This document shows, piece after piece, positions 57,272 through 64,000 of a DNA stretch of 64,000 nucleotides (position 1 is the first letter of the stretch; every line of letters begins with the position of its first letter). The stretch spans positions 558,001-622,000 of the forward strand of contig JANHCV010000010.1 of NCBI GenBank assembly GCA_025594325.1, written 5' to 3'. The notes beneath the pieces are model-generated. The model was not told where the DNA came from. It did no database searches and was given only the letters and a program-made list of their open reading frames with translations. This stretch comes from Blastocladiella emersonii ATCC 22665. Lineage: Eukaryota; Blastocladiomycota; Blastocladiomycetes; Blastocladiales; Blastocladiaceae. The position numbers and the translations under genes are program-made.

Positions 57272-59531
57272 TTACTTGTCCCCCTCCTCCTCCTCGGCCT
57301 CCTGGTCGGGGAACAGGCTCGAGTAGTACGGCTCGGCCGAGACCGCAGCCGCCGCGTGGTGGCCGCCCGCCTTGCTCGCCGCCATCGCGTCGAAGCACCG
57401 CGGGTCCGCCGTGCGCGCGCGTTTCCGCTGCGGGCCGTCCACCTCCTCGCCCTCGTCATCACTGAGGTCCACCTCCTCGTCCTCGTGCCCGACCGCGCCC
57501 GACGGCGGCGACGCGAACGGCGGGCGGGTCCCCGCGGCCTCGTCGGCGTCGATGGCGGCCATGGCGGGCGACAGGAAATGCGGCGCCGCGTACGACGTCC
57601 ACGCGGGCGTCTTGGGCGACGGCATCGGGACGCTCAGGGCGCCCGGACTCCGCCCGCCCGACACGCTGGCCATGGCGGCGGCGTTGACGCGGCCCGACAG
57701 CTGCCGGCCGCGGCGCGGGAGCTTGGACACGTCCGCGGCGTCGGGGATCGGCGGGATGGCCGGCAGGTTGGCGTTCTTGTACTGCCGCCTCGCGCAAAAG
57801 TGGGTTCTGTGGGGAGGGAGGGGAAAAGATGGTTAGTCAGGGCAAGGAGGAACACGCGGACAAGGTGTGGGCGGGGACGTACCGGTAATGTTGCCAGCTG
57901 GGAGGGAAGGGACGATGTGAGATTAGCCAAGGCGAGGAGAGAACACGGGCGAGCTGTGGGTGGGGGAAGGCGTACCGGTTGTCGTTCCGCGTGAACCGCG
58001 CCGCGCACCCGGGGAACGGGCACGAGAAGGGCTTCTCGCGGCCGTGGATCGACCGCTCGTGCCGGTGCAGGTGGCCCGACGACGTGAAGGCGCGACCGCA
58101 CCCGTCGAAGGTGCACGTGAACGGCCGCTTCTTGCCGTCGTCCTTGGGCGTCCGCGCTGTGCCGCCGGGCGTCGTCGCTACGGGCGTTGGGGGTGCGTCG
58201 CCCTCATCGTCGTCGGCCATGACCGGCGTCTCGGGCGCCGTGAGGCCGGCAGTGGCCGCGGACCGCTTCTTGGTCGCGCGCGTCGCCGAGGGCGGCGGTG
58301 GTGGCGGCGCAGCCGGGTCGCCCGACGGGGACCGCGACTTGGTCGCCGTCGAGCTGCGGCGCGAAGTCGACGATGCAGCAGCGACCTCGCGCGGCGAGGG
58401 CCGGAGCGGCGACAGCTCGGGCGCGTCGTCGATCTGGACCGCGAGCGGGGACGTGGCCGACAGCGAGGCGCGGCGCGGGTACACCTGCTGCTGCTGCTGC
58501 TGGTGGTAGTAGTACGTCGGCGGTGCAGGTGGGCGCGGCGGCGGGGGACCGGCCACGAACCCGTGGCCGTTGTCGTAGCGGGGCATGTCGTTGACCATGG
58601 CCGAGTAGGGCGACGGCGCGAGGCCCGGGTGCAGGAGACCCGACGCGGTAGCCGAGCCCGACAGCGGCGACAGCGCCGTGGGCATGGGCGCGTTGGGCAT
58701 GGTGGGCGTCGGCAGGCTCGTGGGCGGTGGCGGTGGCGGCGGCGGCGGCGGCGCGAGGTCGTCGTTGGGGTACAGCGGGCGGTATCCCTGCTGCTGCGGG
58801 GGCGGCGCGTAGTACCCGCGCGACGACGACGTAGATGAGGGCGGGTATTCGTCGTGCAGGATGGGCGACATGACGTTCACGTCGTGCACGGGCGGGGTGC
58901 CGGGCGTCGGGAGAAAGTAGGCGGAGGGACGGGCCGATGCAGACGCCGAGGACTGCTGCGGGTAGCCCGAGTCGCCGCCGCCGCGCGGGAGCAGCGCAGG
59001 GGGAGCCGCCGGCGGACCAGAGCGACGCACGATGCGCGCCGTGGGCGCCGACGACGACGCGGAGGGCTGGAGCTGCTGCGGCAGGGGCGGCGGGCCCTGG
59101 TGGTGGTGGTGGTGGCCGTAGTACTGGGCGCGCTGGTGCTGGTGCTGGTACTGCTGCTGCGAGTACGACGCGGCGGACGGAGCCATGGCACCACCCGCGG
59201 GCGGCGTAACCTTATCGGCGGGACGCAGCGGGTACTCGGCCGCGGGCACCACGGGCGTCGCGGCCGCCGCCGATGGAGCGTAGGCCGCGTTACCGTCGGG
59301 ATACGCGTACTGGCGCTGCTGCTGGTCGGTGCTGGAGTAGTACTGCTGCTGCGGCGGGGGCTGCGAGTAGGCGGCGACGACGTAGCCGTACTGGTCCGTG
59401 ACGAGGTGGTGCGGGACGCGCGCGGCCGTCGACGCGGACGAGGGCGTGGCCGACCCGGCGCCCGAGCCGCCGCTGGCGTTGCCGTCGTTGAGCAGGTTGA
59501 CGCGTGCGCCGCCGGCGTTGCGGGCCCACAT
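57272..59531 (-). CDS. C2H2 zinc-finger transcription regulator with 15-nt microexon
   Basis: Exons 59531-57976, 57897-57883 (15 nt) and 57806-57272 have introns of 78 and 76 nt. The product is about 701 residues. The first 430 residues are low-complexity, rich in Pro, Gln, Ser, Tyr and His. Two C2H2 fingers follow: FTCTFDGCGRAFTSSGHLHRHERSIH, then FSCPFPGCAARFTRNDN continuing across the microexon into RWQHYRTH. Without the microexon the second finger lacks its His pair. An acidic region (EDEEVDLSDDEGEEVD), a basic nuclear-localisation-like RKRAR and an acidic end close the protein. The frame extends upstream of ATG 59531 to 59666 with only a GTG, so the true start may be in another exon. Confidence 0.82.
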
Positions 59532-61727
59532 GCTCGAGTCGATGGCGGCGGAGGCCGGGGGAAGCGGTGGTAGAGGTGGGAGCGGAGGGGGAGGGGGTGC
59601 CGCGGCGGTGGGCGAGCGGCGGACGGCGGGGGCGGATGGAGGGCGAATGGTGGCGATGGGGTGCACGCTAGAGCGAGCGTGCCGAGCGCAGAGCGGGTCG
59701 TCGGAGGTTGAAGAGCAGAGGGGGATTTGGGATCAGCGCGACGATCACACGGGAAATGCGATCGGCGGGGAGGGAAGGGGAGAGCTAGACCAAGCCGAGG
59801 CGGGAGGGAGCAGCGTTAGTCACAGTGCGTCACGGTGACGCGGCGCAGATTCGGGGCGACGTGGCCCTCGGCCTTGCGGCTTTGGGCAGGGGGGCAGAGC
59901 CCGCGCCGCCTGCCCGCCCAACCACCACCATGGGAAATATCGCGCGGGCATCGCCGCGGTGCAATCTCGGCCGGGCAACAGCGGCTGCAGCAGCAAACTC
60001 AATCGCGGGCGGCCATGGCCATGGTCGCCGCCGCCGACGAGAGCTCGCGCCGCAACCGCTGGCCGAGCGGGACACACACGCAGGAAGGGACGCGACGGGA
60101 CGCGACGCAGCGGGCCGTGATCGTATCCGATCATGGCGCGCGTCCGAGCCGCGGCGCGGGGTGGGTGGTGGGAGAGGGTCGAGGGGGCGGCGCGCCGTGG
60201 TGGTCGACGCGGCGGCAGGGGCGGGCGGGGCGGTCTCGGCCGTGTGCAAGGGCAGGGCGAGCGCATCATCGAAACGGAGGGGCGCGTACCGGCAGCAGGT
60301 GGATGATCACTCGAGATGGCCGCGATGATAAAGCAGGCTGGAGGGAGGGGAGAGAGAAGGGAAGGGCGATGGCCGCTCGGTGCCGGAAAGCTAGACGCGA
60401 GCAGGCGGGAGCGTGCGCAGGCCGAGTGAGAAACAAGAAGACTCGGCAAACGGTGACCCCCAATCATGGGCAGGGCGCGCGCGGCTCGGCTCAGCGCACA
60501 GCACGGCGCACGGCGCACGGCGCGCCGGCCCCGATGCAGGCACACACCAGCGTGACCAGTCTCGGATGCGGGCGCGCGTCACTCGGTTGGCCGTGGCGAG
60601 ATGATGGCCGGGAGCGAGAACAAGCACCCAACCCGCGCCCGCCCCTTTTGTAAGGGCAGGGCGCCCGACCGACACCCGCGGCGCGTGCCCGGTAATCGCC
60701 ATCGCGGGCGACTGGGCAGTCGAGAACGCTCGCGCCGCCTCCTCGACTCGAAGCCGTCCGCACGCTGGGTGGGACACGCGCCGCGCCGACGAGCGCTGGG
60801 AGATGGCCCACTCGACCTGCGACGCACGACGCGCACGCTGCCCTGCACTGCAACAGCGAGAACGACTGTGCAGCCACCGCCGCCGTCGTCATCATCGCCG
60901 TCTCCCGCACGAGCGCAGCACACCTGTGGTGGGCGACAGCGGGCCCGCGGCCGGCCATCGGGGATCGGCCATCGACCGCCGACCGCCGACACGGCTGCCC
61001 AGACTCGGCGGCCGGGCATCGCGATCACCGCGGCCGAGCGAGGCGGCGCAGCTCAAGGGAGGCGCGCGCGTGTCTCCCGTTCGTGTCCGCGGGCGCGACC
61101 TCTGCCCTGCGCTGCGCGCCGTACGCAATCGGAGATGATCACGGCCGAACGAACGAACGATCGACCTGCCAGGCAGGCAGACAACGTACGTGAATCGCAG
61201 AATGTCTGGGCCAGTTCCTGCAAGAGTGCCCAGGGCGGCGTTCAACGAGCGCCAGCGGGCGGGAGGGGAATGGGCAGGGCCGCTGGCTCCGGAGCGCCCG
61301 CGGGCGCCTGGGCACCGGCGTTGCCCCCAGTCCTGGGCCGTGCTTCATTCGCTTCTTTTCTTTCTTTCTTGTTCAGCGGGGGGCGGGCCGTGTGTAATCG
61401 TGACGAATCATGACACATCGACTCGCCCGCCCTGCCAGCGTGGGAGTCGCCCATCGGGTGATCCCACGTGCCTCACGCGCGAGCGTGCCTCGGAGTGTCT
61501 CGCACCTCGGCGCCACGATGGTCGCGGGCGGGCCGCCGATGCGGACGCGTGGATCGGAGACGCGTCGTTCCTGAATCGGGACTCGCCTCGTCCGCCGTCG
61601 CGTCGTCGGGTAGATTAATCGTACATGTTTGCTGTAATCGCGATGGGAAGAGGGGTAGGGCATCAAAAAAGGGGAGAGAGAGGGGGAAGCACACAAAGGA
61701 AAATGTAAGGATACACGACACGCACGA
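59532..61727. other. 2.2-kb region without a supported gene, upstream of the zinc-finger gene
   Basis: Open frames here occur on both strands but share no domain, have no consistent introns and look like effects of high GC content. The region is the upstream sequence of the zinc-finger gene and could hold a long 5' leader, regulatory sites or a non-coding RNA. No repeats or transposon ends were seen. Confidence 0.5.
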
Positions 61728-63797
61728 TCACCACGGCCGGCCCTGCTTCTGCTGCTGGGACTGCTGCTGCTGCTGGCCATAGTACTGGCCCTGCGGCGGA
61801 CCCTGCTGCAGTGGCCGCCCTTGCTGGTGCTGCTGCGGGTGTGGCGGGTAGTCGTCGTCGTCGGACATGTCGGACGCGACCGTGTACTGCGTGAACCGGT
61901 ACGCCTGCGGGTTGATCATGGTCTCGCGGACCCCGCCCTCCTGCATGCCCGGCGGCGGGCCGCCAGGTCCCGCAGGCGCGCCGATGGCAGCAGCGGGCAT
62001 CGGTGGCGCGGGCGCGGGCGGCGCGTTCGGGTCGGCCAGGCACATGATGGGGAACACGCCCTGGCGCCCATCCCACGCCTCGCCCCACGCGTACCCGTCG
62101 CCGTACTCCTCGAACACGGCCACGGCGTCGCCGACGTGCACCTCGAGCTCGTCGTCGAGCCGCGGAATGTACGACAGCACCACCTGGCGCGGCCGCGGCC
62201 GCCCGTCGCGCGGCGCCATGGACGGCGGACGCGTGCTCGCGCGCTTCGCGACTGCGTTCCACGCCACCGACTCGGGACGCGCACCGGGGCCGCCGGCGGG
62301 CGGCATCGGCGCCATGGCGTACGAATCCGGGTGACCGTGGTACCCCTTCTCGTTGCCGTACGCGTCGTACCCGTTGCCCGATGGCGGCGGGCCCCACGCG
62401 GGCGGCGGCGGCGACGGGCCGCCGGGCCCCGACGGCGGGGACATGTGCGGCGACGACGACTGCATCTGCATGGGCGGCTGCTGCTGCTGGACCTGGCCGC
62501 GGGCGAGCGAGTAGTAGTTGTTGCCGAACTCGTCGGCGGGCGACCGCGGGCCGCCCATGTCGCGCGGCGACCCGTTCGGCAGCGACTGCAGCGTGAGGTG
62601 CGGCGACGCCTTCTCGGGCAGGTTGCGCGGGCCCGACGCCGCGGACCCCATGCCGCGGTCGCCGGCGGCCTCGGGGTGGTCGCGCGGCATGGACCCGTTG
62701 GCGACAAACGCCTTGGACTTGCGGCGCGACCCGCGGCGCATCACGACCAGGCCGCCGATCACGGCCACGACCGCGAGCACGCCGCCGCCGCCGAACAGCC
62801 AGAACTTGCCCGGCACGCCCGCGAGCTTGCGGTCCATGAACCCCTGGCTCGCGTTCGCCGACGCCGAGTCGACGCCGCCCGACGGCGAGGCCGAGGGAGC
62901 CGCCGCGCTGCCCGATGGCGAGCCCGATGGCGAGCCCGTCGCGGTGCTCGGGTCGCGGCTGCCGTCCGAGTTGCCGGTGGTTGAGGAAACCGAGGCGCCC
63001 GTGAGGAACTCGACGACGGGTACGGTCGGGTTCTTGGCGAGCTCGGCCTTGCACACGGCGGCGGCGGCGCCGTTCTGCGACGCAATAAACGAGGGCTCCG
63101 AGCACGAGTGCGCGCACGCCTGGGTGAGCGTCGGGAACCCGCAACTGGCGGCGCCCTCGATGGCCTCGCCCGTCATGCAGTTGTTGGGCTTGGCGGCCAT
63201 GAGCAGCTTGGACGCGTTCCGGGCGGCATTCATCCTGGTTTTGGAGAAGGTGACGTTGAAGCACTTGTTGGCGGCGTGCGAGATGGCCTGGTCGAAGGTG
63301 GCCCAAAACTCGTTCTGCTCCTTGGGGCACAGGACGCGCTCCTGCGCCTTGACGTTGCAGCTGGCCGCGCCGTGGAGCGCAATGGCGCTGCACGTCATGG
63401 CCTTGTACCAGCGGCCCGTCAGGGCGACCGGCGTGCAGTTGAAGAGGCGCGACGAGAAGGCGCTGAACCCGGTGACGGAGAAGGCGTGGTCGATGAGCGC
63501 CTTGAAGTCGGCCGACGATGCGATCGTGGACCGCACGTTCGCCAGGCTGGACATGGCCACGCCGATGGGCACGTACTGGCCCAGGAACTCGGACACGTTA
63601 CGGGCTACGACGAGCTTGGACCCCATGCTCGAGCACAGCGTGCCCGCCGTGTCGACCTGGACGCACTGCGGCTCGACGGCCTGCTGCGCCGCGGCGGGCG
63701 AGGGCGCGGCCGCGAGCAGGAGCGAGGCGACGAGCGCGGCGACGAGGACCGCCAGCAGCCGTGGCCGGCGGCCGCGATTGGACGAGGATGCGGACAT
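61728..63797 (-). CDS. Secreted-entry single-pass membrane protein with cytosolic SH3 and Gln-rich tail
   Basis: Single exon, 689 residues. A clear signal peptide (RLLAVLVAALVASLLLAAAPSPAAA) is followed by a Cys-containing ectodomain of about 240 residues (for example CSSMGSKLVVARNVSEF, CTPVALTGRWYKAMTC, ANKCFNVTFSKTRMNAARN). A Ser/Gly/Pro stalk, a transmembrane helix (FWLFGGGGVLAVVAVIGGLVVM) and RRGSRRK stop-transfer come next. The cytosolic part is Pro-rich and contains an SH3 domain (DDELEVHVGDAVAVFEEYGDGYAWGEAW...GVFPIMCL). The tail is Gln/Gly/Pro-rich. The plan parallels the membrane SH3 protein at 50957 but with a different ectodomain, so it may sense another surface ligand. Confidence 0.82.
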   Translation of the reverse strand: MSASSSNRGRRPRLLAVLVAALVASLLLAAAPSPAAAQQAVEPQCVQVDTAGTLCSSMGSKLVVARNVSEFLGQYVPIGVAMSSLANVRSTIASSADFKALIDHAFSVTGFSAFSSRLFNCTPVALTGRWYKAMTCSAIALHGAASCNVKAQERVLCPKEQNEFWATFDQAISHAANKCFNVTFSKTRMNAARNASKLLMAAKPNNCMTGEAIEGAASCGFPTLTQACAHSCSEPSFIASQNGAAAAVCKAELAKNPTVPVVEFLTGASVSSTTGNSDGSRDPSTATGSPSGSPSGSAAAPSASPSGGVDSASANASQGFMDRKLAGVPGKFWLFGGGGVLAVVAVIGGLVVMRRGSRRKSKAFVANGSMPRDHPEAAGDRGMGSAASGPRNLPEKASPHLTLQSLPNGSPRDMGGPRSPADEFGNNYYSLARGQVQQQQPPMQMQSSSPHMSPPSGPGGPSPPPPAWGPPPSGNGYDAYGNEKGYHGHPDSYAMAPMPPAGGPGARPESVAWNAVAKRASTRPPSMAPRDGRPRPRQVVLSYIPRLDDELEVHVGDAVAVFEEYGDGYAWGEAWDGRQGVFPIMCLADPNAPPAPAPPMPAAAIGAPAGPGGPPPGMQEGGVRETMINPQAYRFTQYTVASDMSDDDDYPPHPQQHQQGRPLQQGPPQGQYYGQQQQQSQQQKQGRPW

Positions 63798-64000
63798 GTA
63801 CAGGGAGAGGGAGGGGAGGATGAGCGACTACATGAGGGGCTCATGGGTCAGCCACACACCTCACTTGGTGCTCAACTGACGGAGCGAGCGTACCTTGCAA
63901 GTCGCGAGAGGAAGGGAGGGCAGGGATGCGACCAGCGCGTGTGCAGGGAGGGCAGAAGGTGCACGGGCGGGGCGAAGCGTGTAGTGTAGAGCGTCGTGTA
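63798..64000. other. Upstream region of the last gene, right edge
   Basis: GC-rich sequence before the start at 63797. No other gene is supported before the edge. Confidence 0.4.

Overview
The window is nuclear DNA of a eukaryotic microbe, most likely a fungus. Introns are short (about 55-80 nt), mostly start GTAC/GTAT/GTGC and often carry a CTNAC-like branch site. Host genes are GC-rich and lie close together. Recognisable host products are Cce1/Ydc2 resolvase, a fumarase with a mitochondrial leader, GRIM-19, MIX23/Cid2, an Mrh4-like helicase, Nit2 and a Vav-like RhoGEF. The tandem F-box-like/ankyrin-like/LRR proteins and the GC-rich hairpins fit an early-diverging zoosporic fungus such as a blastocladiomycete. 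That placement is an inference.

Layout. 1-1161: the 3' end of an acidic-protein gene, then an LRR gene cut off by a transposon. 1162-3610: a PIF/Harbinger transposon with an internal deletion. About 3.75-18.48 kb: an endogenous polinton-like DNA virus. It has a major capsid protein, penton-like protein, FtsK/HerA packaging ATPase, trimeric-fibre-like protein, rve integrase, a probable tyrosine recombinase, a primase fused to a UL9-like SF2 helicase, and several small orphan genes. It carries four single-site lesions: an in-frame TAA in a small membrane protein, a frameshift in the penton, TGA in the integrase and TAG in the primase-helicase. Capsid, ATPase, fibre and tyrosine-recombinase frames are still open. 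Most viral genes share a promoter-like motif (TTGTTGNC...TAAAC) directly before the ATG. A 92-bp iteron array between two divergent replication/recombination genes, flanked by matching palindromes, is a candidate origin.

18.48-32.1 kb: a cluster of eight F-box-like/ankyrin-like/LRR genes at different stages of decay. Three are intact; the rest carry stops, frameshifts or truncations. Four plus-strand members share an upstream sequence element. The virus abuts the first, truncated member, and LRR homology starts exactly where a terminal palindrome ends.

32-54 kb: host genes. These include a run of mitochondrial functions (Cce1, fumarase, MIX23, GRIM-19, Mrh4-like), a CH-DH-PH-SH3-WW RhoGEF, two tandem membrane proteins with hevein-like (chitin-binding) ectodomains, one of which also has a cytosolic SH3 domain, and a Nit2 amidase. 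54.0-57.26 kb: a full-length second Harbinger copy in the opposite orientation, with a clean TAA target duplication. 57.3-64 kb: a C2H2 zinc-finger regulator containing a 15-nt microexon, a 2.2-kb region with no supported gene, and a secreted/membrane SH3 protein.

The most notable content is the virus. It encodes its own particle, replication protein and two unrelated integration enzymes, and it appears to have been inactivated recently by a few point changes.
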